Shown: piece by piece, positions 52,673 through 64,000 of the stretch
How positions within the stretch are numbered: position 1 is the stretch's first letter
How the letters are laid out: every line of letters starts with the position of its first letter
Origin: Rhodococcoides fascians A44A
GTDB lineage: Bacteria > Actinomycetota > Actinomycetes > Mycobacteriales > Mycobacteriaceae
DNA length: 64,000 bases
NCBI RefSeq assembly: GCF_000760735.1
Contig: NZ_JMEX01000008.1
Coordinates: 1,238,394 to 1,302,393 of the forward strand
Direction: 5' to 3'
Made by a program: the position numbers and the translations under genes
Notes under the pieces: generated by a model
Told to the model about the DNA's origin: nothing
The model's input: the letters and a program-made list of their open reading frames with translations, nothing else
Databases searched by the model: none

Positions 52673-53393
52673 GTGGCCGCGCCCCCAGGAAGGTGTGCAC
52701 GATGCCGTTCTGCCACCCCGTCATCGTTTCGGTGTCGAGCGAGGTGAACCCTGCGTGCTGCATGCGTCGAGCGAATTCCGAGACACCGTCGAAACTGGTG
52801 ACACTGCGCCACAGGTGGCGGTAGAGCGTGAAGTCGCGGGTCGCGGCGTACCCGAGCGGGATGATGATGGCCCAGCAGACCAGCGTCCAGACGATCTTCG
52901 CGCGCAGCGACTCCTTGACCGAGTACTCGTGGAACGCAATGGACGATCCTGGCTTCAGCAGGGACAGCAACGACCCGAGAACGGCGTCCGGATCACCCAC
53001 GTTCCGAACCAGATACGCCGCCAGAATCCCGTCGAAGGGCCCTTCGACGCCGTGGGAGGCAAGGTCCTCGACCCGCGAGTGAACAAATGTGACGTTCGAT
53101 GGCCACTGCTTGCTCCGCGCCACCTCGAGCATCTCCGACGACGCATCGGCCGCGATGATCTCCGCATGAGGCGCGGCCTTCAGCAGCGCAGCTGTGGAAG
53201 CACCAGTGCCGCAGCCTATGTCGAGCAGACGCAGACCGGCGCCGAGCCCGGGAAGCCGCAGCCGCTCGGCCGACTTCGCGAGATGCGCGTGGTAACCGGG
53301 GTTGGCTCCGACGAGCCGGTCGTACGATTTCGCGTCCTGATCGAACGCGCTGGGTACCTGGTCACGGGGCAGACCCCGTCGGCCTACGCTCAC
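52665..53393 (-). CDS. crtT: SAM-dependent methyltransferase, CrtT-like
   Basis: 242-residue class I methyltransferase with motif I LLDIGCGTGAST, motif II ADASSEML and a membrane-associated helical segment (KIVWTLVCWAIIIPLGY). Overlap with crtU and streptomycete crtU-crtT order support a carotenoid role, though the methylated substrate is not known. Confidence 0.72.
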   Translation of the reverse strand: MSVGRRGLPRDQVPSAFDQDAKSYDRLVGANPGYHAHLAKSAERLRLPGLGAGLRLLDIGCGTGASTAALLKAAPHAEIIAADASSEMLEVARSKQWPSNVTFVHSRVEDLASHGVEGPFDGILAAYLVRNVGDPDAVLGSLLSLLKPGSSIAFHEYSVKESLRAKIVWTLVCWAIIIPLGYAATRDFTLYRHLWRSVTSFDGVSEFARRMQHAGFTSLDTETMTGWQNGIVHTFLGARPRD

Positions 53394-53641
53394 CAGCCAC
53401 CACCGTTGACGACCCGAGCAGACGGGCCTCCCTCGATCGAGACGATGTCGCCCTGATGCAGCTGCCGGCCGCGACGAAGATCCACCTCACCGTTGACGCT
53501 GACCACCCCGTCGGCGATGAAGCTCTTCGCTTCGGCGCCGGATTCGATCAGGTTCGCGAGCTTCAGGAATTGCCCGAGCCGAATCGACTCGTCTCTGATC
53601 GGTACGTCCACTGCATCAGCCATGCCCCCATCTTGACTCAT
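53390..53641 (-). CDS. S4-domain RNA-binding protein
   Basis: 83-residue S4 RNA-binding protein of the YbcJ/YaaA type: [20 protein letters not shown] and [15 protein letters not shown] motif. ATG 53641 overlaps the copA stop (ATGA); ATG 53623 is an alternative start. Probably translated with copA, although a functional link is not evident. Confidence 0.8.
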   Translation of the reverse strand: MSQDGGMADAVDVPIRDESIRLGQFLKLANLIESGAEAKSFIADGVVSVNGEVDLRRGRQLHQGDIVSIEGGPSARVVNGGGW

Positions 53642-55818
53642 GCGGGAGCGAAGCGCCGCAATCGCAGACTGTTGGTCACCACGAACACCGAAGAGAAGGC
53701 CATTGCCGCACCCGCAAGCATGGGGTTGAGCAGGCCCGCAGCCGCCAGCGGAATGGCCGCGACGTTGTACGCGAACGCCCAGAACAGGTTGCCCTTGATC
53801 GTCGCGAGAGTCTTTCGCGACAACCTGATGGCGTCGCCGACGGCTCGGAGGTCCCCGCGCACCAGCGTCAGGTCGCTTGCCTCGATGGCGACGTCGGTGC
53901 CGGTACCCAAGGACAGCCCCAGGTCGGCGGTGGCCAACGCGGCGGCGTCGTTGATGCCGTCACCGACCATCGCCACGACCCGGCCCTCGGACTGCAGCTG
54001 CGCGACGACGTCGACCTTTCCCTGCGGGAGCACTCCGGCGAAGACTTCCTCGATCCCGACGTCGGCCGCGATCTTCCTCGCGGCCGCCTCGTTGTCACCG
54101 GTCAGCATCACCGGGGTCAGTCCGAGTTCACGCAGTTCCGCGACCGCCTGCTTCGACGTGGGCTTCACCGAGTCGGCGACGACGAGCACTCCGCGCGCCT
54201 GTCCGTCCCACCCGACCGCGACAGCGGTGCGGCCGTCGCGTTCGGCGTCGGCGAAGGCCGCGGCAAGTTCCGCGGGAAGGGTCATGGACCACTCCGCCAG
54301 CAACGAGGCACGCCCCAGAACCACGGCCCGACCGTCGACGATTCCCGTCACGCCGAGGCCGGGCACGGCCGCGAAGTTCTCGACGTCCGGCACCGAGCCG
54401 CTGCGGCGGGCGGCGTCGGCGATGGCTTTGCCGATGGGATGCTCCGAGCCTGCCTCCAGAGCCCCGGCCACGAGAAGCAGCTCGTCGTTCTCGGGAGTCA
54501 CCGAGAGCAAGGACATCTGGCCGGTGGTGACGGTGCCGGTCTTGTCGAGTACGACGGTGTCGATGCGTTTGGTGGACTCCAGGATTTCCGGTCCCTTGAT
54601 CAAGATGCCCAGCTGTGCGGCGCGGCCGGTCCCGACCATCAGTGCCGTCGGCGTCGCGAGGCCGAGCGCGCACGGGCACGCGATGATCAGAACGGCGACG
54701 GTAGCCGTGAAGGCCGCGGCGACGGATCCGCCGGTGCCGAGCCAGAATCCGAGTGTGCCGGCGGCGATCGCGATGACGATCGGAACGAAGATTCCCGAGA
54801 TCCGGTCGGCGAGCTTCTGCGCCTGCGCTTTCCCGGTCTGCGCGTCTTCGACGAGCTTGGCCATCTGGGCCAGCTGGGTGTCCGAGCCGACGCGGGTGGC
54901 CGTCACGACCAACCGGCCGCCGACGTTCACCGTCGCACCGACGACCGTGTCGCCCGGCGACACCTCCACCGGAACCGACTCACCGGTCACCATCGATGCG
55001 TCGACGGCGGAGGATCCGGATTCGACGGTTCCGTCCGTCGCGATCTTCTCGCCCGGCCGGACCACGAACGTGTCGCCCACCGCGAGATCGTCGATGGGAA
55101 ACTGCTTCTCGACGCCGTCGCGCAGCACCGTCACGTCCTTGGCACCGAGATCGAGCAGGGCGCGCAACGCTGCACCTGCCCGGCGCTTGGACCGAGACTC
55201 GAAGTACCGGCCGGCCAGAATGAACGTGGTGACGCCTGCTGCGACCTCGAGATAGATGTTGGCCGAGCCGTCCATCCGGTCGATGGTGAGCTCGAACGGG
55301 TGCTTCATGCCGGGAACGCCCGCGGCGCCGAAGAACAGTGCGTACAGCGACCATCCCAGCGCAGCCAGCGTTCCCATGGACACGAGGGTGTCCATGGTCG
55401 ATGTGCCGTGCCGCAGGTTCGTCCACGCGGACTTGTGGAAGGGATAGGCACCCCACACGACGACCGGTGCCGCCAGCGTCAGCGACAACCATTGCCAGTT
55501 GGTGAACTGCAGAGCCGGAATCATCGCCATCGCGATCACCGGCACCGACAGAACCGCCGAGACGATCAGACGCTGCTTCAGCGGATCCGTCTCGGGCGTG
55601 GAGTCCGGGTCGGCAGCGGGGAGTGTCGCGGTGTACCCCGCGGCCTCGACAGCGCCGATCAGATCCTCGACGGGCACGCCGTCGGACCGAACACGCGCTT
55701 TCTCGGTCGCGTAGTTCACCGTCGCGGTCACGCCGTCGAGCTTGTTGAGTTTTCGCTCGATTCTGTTGGCGCACGACGCGCACGTCATGCCGCCCAGAAT
55801 CAACTCCGTCTCACTCAT
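53638..55818 (-). CDS. copA: Copper-exporting P1B ATPase
   Basis: 726-residue heavy-metal ATPase. N-terminal metal-binding domain with GMTCASC (Cys13, Cys16), transmembrane CPC ([11 protein letters not shown]), phosphorylation site DKTGT, TGES actuator, SEHP and hinge GDGINDA. These define a Cu+ exporter. ATG 55818 overlaps the upstream small gene by eight bases. The operon is headed by a CsoR-type operator, so copper induces it. Confidence 0.92.
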   Translation of the reverse strand: MSETELILGGMTCASCANRIERKLNKLDGVTATVNYATEKARVRSDGVPVEDLIGAVEAAGYTATLPAADPDSTPETDPLKQRLIVSAVLSVPVIAMAMIPALQFTNWQWLSLTLAAPVVVWGAYPFHKSAWTNLRHGTSTMDTLVSMGTLAALGWSLYALFFGAAGVPGMKHPFELTIDRMDGSANIYLEVAAGVTTFILAGRYFESRSKRRAGAALRALLDLGAKDVTVLRDGVEKQFPIDDLAVGDTFVVRPGEKIATDGTVESGSSAVDASMVTGESVPVEVSPGDTVVGATVNVGGRLVVTATRVGSDTQLAQMAKLVEDAQTGKAQAQKLADRISGIFVPIVIAIAAGTLGFWLGTGGSVAAAFTATVAVLIIACPCALGLATPTALMVGTGRAAQLGILIKGPEILESTKRIDTVVLDKTGTVTTGQMSLLSVTPENDELLLVAGALEAGSEHPIGKAIADAARRSGSVPDVENFAAVPGLGVTGIVDGRAVVLGRASLLAEWSMTLPAELAAAFADAERDGRTAVAVGWDGQARGVLVVADSVKPTSKQAVAELRELGLTPVMLTGDNEAAARKIAADVGIEEVFAGVLPQGKVDVVAQLQSEGRVVAMVGDGINDAAALATADLGLSLGTGTDVAIEASDLTLVRGDLRAVGDAIRLSRKTLATIKGNLFWAFAYNVAAIPLAAAGLLNPMLAGAAMAFSSVFVVTNSLRLRRFAPA

Positions 55819-55951
55819 GGTCCACCTGCGCGTGTTCGTGACTCGTAGGTGCCTCACCGACAGGGCCGACCGCTCCGCCGATCAGGAATGCGGCAAAGAA
55901 CACCAGTGTGATTCCGAGTACGAAGCCTGCCAGTTTGATCGTCGTGTTCAC
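55811..55951 (-). CDS. Small membrane protein with His-rich tail
   Basis: 46-residue protein with one membrane helix ([20 protein letters not shown]) and a hydrophilic tail with HEHAQVDHE, a likely Cu ligand cluster. GTG 55951 follows GAGG by about eight bases. First gene of the copA operon. I do not recognise a named family; context implies a copper role. Confidence 0.65.
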   Translation of the reverse strand: MNTTIKLAGFVLGITLVFFAAFLIGGAVGPVGEAPTSHEHAQVDHE

Positions 55952-55984
55952 GCGAAGCACCTCTTTCGTCTCACCCGTTCTACC

Positions 55985-56001
55985 ATACCCCCCTAGGGTA
56001 T
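55985..56001. promoter_or_regulatory. CsoR-type copper operator
   Basis: ATACCC (55985-55990) and GGGTAT (55996-56001) with a CCCTA centre form the G/C-tract pseudo-palindrome recognised by CsoR/RicR copper repressors. It sits 34 bases before the first copA operon gene. Confidence 0.75.
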
Positions 56002-56119
56002 CGGGAGGTCTCGATCCGGTCACGGTGTAACGCGGGGTACCTCCGCGGCGACTTCCGTGTAGCCACCGCGTAGTGCAGCGGCGGTGTAATCGGTTCGGGG
56101 AACAACTGATTGGGAAGCC

Positions 56120-57808
56120 ATGTCTCTACGCGTTTCGAATCGCAGACCTGCGAATCGTCGACGGCTCGTCACCAGCGCCGTTGCGTTCGTATCTCTGGGC
56201 GCCCTGGCCGTCGGTGCCGCCGTCCTCACCACCGACAAGCTGACGTCGTCGGACGCCGATGTCGAGCTCGCATCGACCGCCACCTGCTACGACATGGTCA
56301 GCATCGCCGTCGGTGGCCGAGGCGACTCGCCCGAGGCCGGCAAGACCAAGATGCTCGAAACCCCCACCGGAACGCGACTGCCCGCAGCGCTCGCCGGTGA
56401 CTTCGAGAGCGACTGGATCGACCAGATGGTCGGCGCTCCCAACGGCCAGGTGAAGGACGGCTCCTACGCAGCCGTCTACATCGAGTACCCGGCCAACATG
56501 GCCACCTACGAATCCTCGGTCGAGACCGGCGTCGCGAACACCAAGACGGTCATGAACGCCATCGCCGCGTCGTGCCCCAAGACCCGCTTCGCCATCGTCG
56601 GCTACAGCGAAGGCGCCGACGTCACGCGTCGCGCAGCGATGGAGATCGGCAACCAGCAGGCCGACACCAACGGCAAGTTCGGCATTGTCGACCCGGGCAA
56701 CGTGGTCGGTGTCGTCATTCTCGCCGATGCAGGCCGCAAGGACGGCGAGACCGCATTCCCCGGTTCCGCGTCGGGCACCAACCCCGACGGCTTCGACACC
56801 AAGTACCAGAACGGCTCCGGCCCCGCCGGCGCCGGCGCTCTACCGTCCACGCAGGGCAGCTTCGGTGTACTCGAGGGCCGCGTCGCCTCGTTCTGCTCGC
56901 AGGGCGACCTGACGTGCGCGATGCCCAAGAACACCTCGCTGCTGCACCTGGCCGCCAACGTCGGACGCCAACTCGACGTCGATGCCATCCAGCGCGACAA
57001 CACCCTGACCCCCGCCACCGGCGCCGACCTCGCCATGGTCCTCGGCAAGATCGCCGTCGCCGCCTTCGCCGACATCACCAGCCAGGACAACTGGCTCGCC
57101 GGCGACGAGACATTCCTCGACGTGCTCATCAAGGTCTCCGAGCCCGGCTACAAGCCGGCCGACCCGACCACCAAGGTCGCCGCGAAGCCCGAAACGGACG
57201 AGAACGGCGAACCGCTGCCCGCCGAGAGCGCAGTCAACCTCGCCTACCTGCCGTCGAAGATCGCCAAGGAAATCATCGGCTTCATCGGATCCAACACCGA
57301 CACCATCCCCGTCGCGATGAACGATCCGTACGGTCAGACCCTCGGACCGGGCTCGGGACACCACTTCGACTACTGGCGTGACGCCGACAACGCCAACGGC
57401 AAGCCGCTGACCTCGGCCGAATACGCAGCCGCATGGCTGACCCAGCTCGCCAAGGACGCCCAGGCCGGCAAGCCCATCAAGTCCAAGGAAGTTCAGGAGC
57501 AGGCCCGCCTGACCGTTCTGTCCGCCACCGCGACCCCCACCACGACCGCGCCGACGAGCACCTCCACAGCTGCTCCCGTCGTCGCCCCCTACGTCGCACC
57601 TGTGGTCCCGGAGGTTGGCGTTCCCGCCCCGATCGTCGACCCGGCCGCTCCCGTCGATCCGAACCTGACCGCAGTACCTCTCGTACCCGCTCCCGACGCC
57701 GCAGGCGCAGTCGTCGACGGCTCGGTCGTCACCACCCCACCCGCTGCCACCTCAGCAGCCCCGACCACCACAGCCGTCCCCACCACCACCGTCGTACCGG
57801 CTGGGTAG
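56120..57808 (+). CDS. Cutinase-family secreted protein
   Basis: 562-residue exported protein: Arg-rich N-terminus and hydrophobic anchor/signal (about 15-40), cutinase-like alpha/beta hydrolase domain with nucleophile Ser in GYSEGAD and His in GSGHHFDYW, and a Thr/Pro-rich C-terminal region of about 90 residues (repeated TTAPT, TTTAVPT). The tail is typical of envelope-spanning or glycosylated segments. Likely a cell-surface esterase acting on lipids. Confidence 0.8.
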   Translation: MSLRVSNRRPANRRRLVTSAVAFVSLGALAVGAAVLTTDKLTSSDADVELASTATCYDMVSIAVGGRGDSPEAGKTKMLETPTGTRLPAALAGDFESDWIDQMVGAPNGQVKDGSYAAVYIEYPANMATYESSVETGVANTKTVMNAIAASCPKTRFAIVGYSEGADVTRRAAMEIGNQQADTNGKFGIVDPGNVVGVVILADAGRKDGETAFPGSASGTNPDGFDTKYQNGSGPAGAGALPSTQGSFGVLEGRVASFCSQGDLTCAMPKNTSLLHLAANVGRQLDVDAIQRDNTLTPATGADLAMVLGKIAVAAFADITSQDNWLAGDETFLDVLIKVSEPGYKPADPTTKVAAKPETDENGEPLPAESAVNLAYLPSKIAKEIIGFIGSNTDTIPVAMNDPYGQTLGPGSGHHFDYWRDADNANGKPLTSAEYAAAWLTQLAKDAQAGKPIKSKEVQEQARLTVLSATATPTTTAPTSTSTAAPVVAPYVAPVVPEVGVPAPIVDPAAPVDPNLTAVPLVPAPDAAGAVVDGSVVTTPPAATSAAPTTTAVPTTTVVPAG

Positions 57809-57833
57809 TCGTACTCCCTTTCCCATTCGGAGC

Positions 57834-57876
57834 GAAAGCGCCGTTCGGTCAGTCTGACTGACCGAACGGCGCTTTC
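57834..57876. terminator. Terminator with CGTTCGGTCA-type arms
   Basis: A 19-bp perfect stem (arms 57834-57852 and 57858-57876, starting GAAAGCGCC) follows the cutinase gene. It contains CGTTCGGTCA/TGACCGAACG, as in the repeat at 18416-18465. Confidence 0.85.
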
Positions 57877-57964
57877 GGTCTTCCAAGGGAACTGTCCGGG
57901 AAAGGTCCGGACCGATCAGGAATCGAGAAGTGTCCGACGCCGAGGCCTACTAGCGTCTTTCCAC

Positions 57965-58378
57965 ATGAACATCACCATTCATTCCTCGTTCCTTCCCCAT
58001 GACGATGCCGATGCGGCGCTGGGGTTCTATCGCGATCTCCTCGGTTTCGAGGTGCGCCTGGATGTCGGGTACGACGGCATGCGCTGGCTCACCGTCGGGC
58101 CTGTCGGACAGCCGGACACGGCGATTGTCCTGACGCCACCTGCGGTCGATCCCGGTATCACCGACGACGAGAAGAAAACCATCCTGGAGATGATGGCGAA
58201 GGGCACATACGCGGGCCTGCAGTTGGCGACGCCCGACCTGGATGCCACGTTCGACGCGTTGCAGGCCGGGGGCGCCGACATCGTGCAGGAGCCCATCGAT
58301 CAGCCGTACGGTCTTCGCGATTGCGCCGTCCGCGACCCTGCAGGGAATCTGCTGCGTATCCAACAGGCCCGCAGCTGA
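57965..58378 (+). CDS. VOC/glyoxalase-family protein
   Basis: 137-residue VOC-fold protein: two beta-alpha-beta-beta-beta repeats, with HDDADAALGFYRDLLGFEVR near the start (core ALGFYRDLLGFEV) and a C-terminal VRDPAGNLLRI. Possible dioxygenase, glyoxalase or antibiotic-binding protein. The UvrA-like gene follows 60 bases later. Confidence 0.8.
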   Translation: MNITIHSSFLPHDDADAALGFYRDLLGFEVRLDVGYDGMRWLTVGPVGQPDTAIVLTPPAVDPGITDDEKKTILEMMAKGTYAGLQLATPDLDATFDALQAGGADIVQEPIDQPYGLRDCAVRDPAGNLLRIQQARS

Positions 58379-58438
58379 CGAACATGCTTGAATTCGCATG
58401 ATTGGATGCCAGTCCCCCCGAGAAACGGAGATGTCCTG

Positions 58439-60817
<2,379 letters not shown>

Positions 60818-60850
60818 CGGCACGCCCGGTTTCGGGGCAGAATCGAGCGC

Positions 60851-61342
60851 ATGACGACACTGTTGTTCGTACACGGCGCCGGTGGTTTCCTGGAGGACAG
60901 ATCGATGGCCGACGCCCTTGCGGGGGCGTCGGGTGTCGACGTGGACATGCCCGAGTTCTCCGACGAGGACATGTCTTTCGAAGCATGGGCGCGTCCACTG
61001 CGAGCTCGATTGGAATCGCTGGACCCGTCCGACATCCTCGTGGCGCACTCGTTCGGTGCGTCCGTATTACTACGCGTCCTCGCGAAGCGGGAGTGGGGCT
61101 TCCGTGAGCCGGCCACCCTTCTGGCCATGCCGGATTGGGGGGTCGGCGGGTGGGACGTTCCCGAATACGCGTTCGACGGACCCGAGCCCACTACCTCTCT
61201 GGCGCTTCATCATTGCCGCGACGACGAGGTGGTCCCGTTCGAGCACCTGGCGTCGAACGCGGCGTTGTTGCCGTCCGCTCGCATCGTGGAGCACCCGTCG
61301 GGCGGTCACCAGTTCCACGGAGCGGGTAGGTCGACGATGTAG
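60851..61342 (+). CDS. Small alpha/beta hydrolase (RBBP9/YdeN-like)
   Basis: 163-residue hydrolase: VHGAGGFLEDR oxyanion region, nucleophile Ser in AHSFGASV, Asp in CRDDEVVP, His in SGGHQFHG. Compact serine-hydrolase fold of unknown substrate. Ends just before an SOS box. Confidence 0.78.
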   Translation: MTTLLFVHGAGGFLEDRSMADALAGASGVDVDMPEFSDEDMSFEAWARPLRARLESLDPSDILVAHSFGASVLLRVLAKREWGFREPATLLAMPDWGVGGWDVPEYAFDGPEPTTSLALHHCRDDEVVPFEHLASNAALLPSARIVEHPSGGHQFHGAGRSTM

Positions 61343-61343
61343 T

Positions 61344-61359
61344 TCGAACATATGTTCAA
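61344..61359. promoter_or_regulatory. LexA/SOS box upstream of HNH gene
   Basis: TCGAACATATGTTCAA differs by one base from the actinobacterial LexA box TCGAAC-N4-GTTCGA. It lies 32 bases before the ATG 61391; the in-frame ATG at 61352 is within the box, which argues for the later start. Confidence 0.75.
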
Positions 61360-61390
61360 CAATTTGTGGTTTTCGGGTTATGGTGGAGTC

Positions 61391-63145
61391 ATGCTTTTGG
61401 GGGAGAGCGTCGACGATGTAGCCGGGGACCTTCGGGTCGACACTGCGCGTGGTGTGTTGCCGATCGAGGACCCTGCGTTGCGTGCTGCGGTGGAGGAGAT
61501 GGAGTCCGCGTGGGGTGCGGTTGCGGAGGCGTCGTTGGATGGTCGGGTTGTCGGTGATGCGGATCGGCGTGCGGTGTTGGTGCGGATGGAGTCGGTGTCG
61601 CGGGCGATGTACGGGACGTCGCACACATGGTTGACGGAGTTGGTGGACGGTGACGGGTTGGCGGTGCTGCCGGAGCGGTCGAATCCGTCGCGGTTGGCGT
61701 GTTTGTTGCGGATCGATTCCGCAGTCGCGGGTAGACGCATCAAGATCGCGGGGAAATTGGCGCGGCGGCGGTCGTTGACCGGGGAGCAGCTCGATGCGTT
61801 GTTGCCGGTGACTGCGCGAGCGCAGTGCGAGGGTCATCTCGATGCTGCGCATGTGCGGGTGATCGAGAAGTTCTTCGACACCCTGCCCGCCGGGATCGAT
61901 CACGAGTCGTTGGTGCAGTCGGAGATCTTGTTGGTGGACTTGGCGAAACAGGTCTCGCCGGAGCAGTTGACGGTCGCGGCGCACCGGTTGACGGCGTTGT
62001 TGGATCCGGATGGGGAACTGCGGGACAAGAAGGACATCGCGAGGAAATGCTTTGTTCGGCTTGGGCCGCAGGAGGTCGACGGGACCTCGAAGATGGCCGG
62101 TGTCATCGACGCTGAGTTCCGTGCCTATCTGGAGCCGGTTCTCGCCAAACTCGCCCGCAAGGGAGTGCTGAACCCCGACGAACCCAAACCCGTCCACGAC
62201 ACCGACCTGAGCACCGCCTACCCCGGCACCACCCCCGACAGCACCGACAGCGCCGACAGCGCCGACGGTGATGGGCAGAACGAACCGAACCCGGACGGTG
62301 ACGGCGCGGACGAGCAGGATTGCGACGCCACGAGTTTCGGTACGGCGGGATCAGGTGATCCTGGGGCGGGTACTGCTGCTGCCAGGTCGGGTACGGCTTC
62401 TGCTGGGTCGGGTACTGCTTCTACGGGGTCGCCGGGTCCGCTGACGCTGTTCGATCCCGAGGAGACTGCTGCTCGCGCGGAGTTGGAGGCACGCGCCGGC
62501 CGGGACCTGCGCACCCAGGGCCAACGCAACCACGATGCCGTCAAAGCGGTGTTCCGTCAGACCCTCGCAGCCGGCACCCTCGGAACTCATCGCGGACTTC
62601 CGGTCACCACGGTGATTTCGATGTCCGCCTCCGATCTGGCCACCGCGTCCGGGCATGCCGTCACCGGCACCGGATCGCTGGTCTCGATTCGCGATGCCAT
62701 CCGCATGGCCGCCCACGCCCACCATTACCTCGCGGTCTTCGACGACGACGGACGCGCCCTCTACCTCGGGCGCGGGAAACGGCTCGCCTCGGCCGATCAA
62801 CGGATCGTCCTCATCGCACGCGACCGCGGCTGCAGTTTCCCCAATTGCACGCGCCCCGCCACCTGGAGCCAGGTCCACCACATCGACGAATGGGCCGATG
62901 GCGGCAACACCGACATCGACGACCTGACCTTCGGGTGCGACTGCCACCACCCCCTCGTCGGCGACGGACCGAATCAATGGGCGACCACCACCACCGGACC
63001 CGATCATCCCCAACCCGGCCGCACCGCCTGGCATCCACCAGAATCCGTCGACCCCCGACGCACAGGGCTCGTCAACCACTACCACCACCCACAGGAATAC
63101 CTCTACCCATCAGACGATCCCGACCCCGAGACCCGGACCGGATAG
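61391..63145 (+). CDS. DUF222/13E12-family HNH endonuclease protein
   Basis: 584 residues: N-terminal DUF222 domain (about 1-290), a Ser/Asp/Gly-rich low-complexity linker (about 290-360), and a C-terminal HNH nuclease domain with RGCSFPNCTRPATW, VHHIDEWADGG and CDCHHPL. 13E12-type proteins often are DNA-damage induced in mycobacteria, in agreement with the LexA box here. Target DNA unknown. Confidence 0.88.
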   Translation: MLLGESVDDVAGDLRVDTARGVLPIEDPALRAAVEEMESAWGAVAEASLDGRVVGDADRRAVLVRMESVSRAMYGTSHTWLTELVDGDGLAVLPERSNPSRLACLLRIDSAVAGRRIKIAGKLARRRSLTGEQLDALLPVTARAQCEGHLDAAHVRVIEKFFDTLPAGIDHESLVQSEILLVDLAKQVSPEQLTVAAHRLTALLDPDGELRDKKDIARKCFVRLGPQEVDGTSKMAGVIDAEFRAYLEPVLAKLARKGVLNPDEPKPVHDTDLSTAYPGTTPDSTDSADSADGDGQNEPNPDGDGADEQDCDATSFGTAGSGDPGAGTAAARSGTASAGSGTASTGSPGPLTLFDPEETAARAELEARAGRDLRTQGQRNHDAVKAVFRQTLAAGTLGTHRGLPVTTVISMSASDLATASGHAVTGTGSLVSIRDAIRMAAHAHHYLAVFDDDGRALYLGRGKRLASADQRIVLIARDRGCSFPNCTRPATWSQVHHIDEWADGGNTDIDDLTFGCDCHHPLVGDGPNQWATTTTGPDHPQPGRTAWHPPESVDPRRTGLVNHYHHPQEYLYPSDDPDPETRTG

Positions 63146-63183
63146 CCCCGGACCCCCGGGACCATCGAATCGAACACTCACCC

Positions 63184-63216
63184 GTGAGCGGCACAACCAC
63201 CACCTGTGCCGCTCAC
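63184..63216. terminator. Terminator after HNH gene
   Basis: GTGAGCGGCACA (63184-63195) pairs perfectly with TGTGCCGCTCAC (63205-63216) across a nine-base loop. Confidence 0.75.
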
Positions 63217-63344
63217 ACCCATGCCCGCAGCAACCCGTGCCTGAGCGCTGGGAGTGTCGCGCCACGACCATCGATCCCCGTGCGAATCCCCCCGCAGACA
63301 GATGGGTGTCCCCAATACGACGATGCCGCGTTACCATTCCGGGG

Positions 63345-64000
63345 ATGGGGGAGATCGAGGATCCGAGGCAGCGTTTGGCGCGTCTGGTGATCGAACGTGT
63401 CACGGTCGAGGGTGGAGCTGGGGCTCGGCTGGATTCGTCGGCGTTCGCGGTGAGGTACGACGAGTCGTCGGTCCTTCCGCTCGATCACCTGTTCCACGAC
63501 ACGGCGGGAGCGTCGGATCTGGCGCTGGAGTCGCATGTCGCGCATTTCGTATCGACGAAGATGTCTTCGAACTTCTGGCCCGGTGACTGGCACGAGGCGC
63601 TGCCGAGGCTGCGTCCGGTGTTGAAACCGTCGACGTACACGTTGGGCGCACCGTCGGGTTTGCTGTTGTCGCGGCGCGTGTTCCCGTTGGTCGACGAGCT
63701 CGTGGCGGTGGACATGCCCTTCCACAGCTCGATCGTGTCGTGGGAGTCGATCGAGACATGGGGTGTGGATCCGTCGACGGTGTTCGCTGCGGCCCGGTCG
63801 AATCTGGCCACCGTCACCCGGTATGCCGACCCCACGAAGGGCCGCGCCACTCAACGGTTGGTCGACCGCGGCGGGCAGTACTACACGTCGTGGCTGTTGG
63901 ATTCGGGGTGGCTCGAGTCGCACAGGTCGCGGTTCGGTTGTGCACCAGTGGCGTTCGTCCCCACGGTGGACACGCTCTACGTCGTGCCCAGCGACGACGA
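63345..64000 (+). CDS. Hypothetical protein, 3' end outside window
   Basis: Open frame from ATG 63345 to the window end (218 codons seen). It opens GEIEDPRQRLARLVIERVT and contains FVSTKMSSNFWPGDW and FVPTVDTLYVVPSDD. The latter resembles phage-type or DUF1444-like strands, but I do not recognise the family. Codon use is ordinary for the window. A purine-rich GGGG precedes the ATG. Confidence 0.6.
   Translation, partial: MGEIEDPRQRLARLVIERVTVEGGAGARLDSSAFAVRYDESSVLPLDHLFHDTAGASDLALESHVAHFVSTKMSSNFWPGDWHEALPRLRPVLKPSTYTLGAPSGLLLSRRVFPLVDELVAVDMPFHSSIVSWESIETWGVDPSTVFAAARSNLATVTRYADPTKGRATQRLVDRGGQYYTSWLLDSGWLESHRSRFGCAPVAFVPTVDTLYVVPSDD

Overview
The window looks like chromosomal DNA from a high-GC mycolic-acid actinomycete, most likely Rhodococcus (possibly the fascians/Rhodococcoides group). 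The evidence is the uniformly GC-rich codon use and families typical of Mycobacteriales: a SodA of the mycobacterial type, GabD2, DUF5313, a DUF6474-like protein, a 13E12/DUF222 HNH protein, a cutinase-like secreted enzyme and a CrtU/CrtT carotenoid pair. GTG starts and four-base ATGA/GTGA gene overlaps are frequent. I saw no rRNA, tRNA, insertion sequence, prophage or CRISPR array, and no gene-free stretch longer than about 300 bases.

Layout. 1-3.6 kb: end of an acyltransferase-3 gene, sodA, a hypothetical gene, and a GDT1-type Mn exporter behind a clear yybP-ykoY Mn riboswitch. 3.6-9.2 kb: a membrane sensor pair, an SDR, a TM0106-type RecB-like nuclease and a DUF6474-like protein. 9.2-12 kb: a copper module (4-TM protein, YcnI, CopC, CopD). 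12-15.8 kb: an Fbp-type iron ABC importer. 15.9-18.3 kb: a MarR regulator and a DHA2 drug exporter. 18.5-22.2 kb: GabD2, a secreted lipase and a TipA-like MerR regulator. 22.3-24.7 kb: an operon of unfamiliar secretion-type proteins. 24.7-35.1 kb: small membrane proteins, TetR-controlled hydrolase and BKACE genes, two serine hydrolases, an aminotransferase and an aldo-keto reductase.

35.1-46.4 kb is the most interesting part. A tightly overlapping catabolic operon (thiolase, acyl-CoA ligase, tandem-PPC protein, SDR, FAD oxidase) faces a Zn alcohol dehydrogenase, a PucR regulator and an MFS transporter. Directly after the operon's last gene lies a retron-type reverse transcriptase. It is preceded by a roughly 164-nt structured region whose ends form a 19-20 bp inverted repeat, the a1/a2 layout of a retron msr-msd RNA. 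No separate effector gene is visible.

46.4-64 kb: a cupin-XRE regulator with AzlCD, a MarR/DJ-1 operon with paired operators, an aromatic-carotenoid cluster (Rieske DUF5914, CrtU, CrtT), a CopA copper ATPase operon with a CsoR-type operator, a cutinase-like protein, a UvrA-like ABC protein, an SOS-boxed HNH protein and a truncated final gene.
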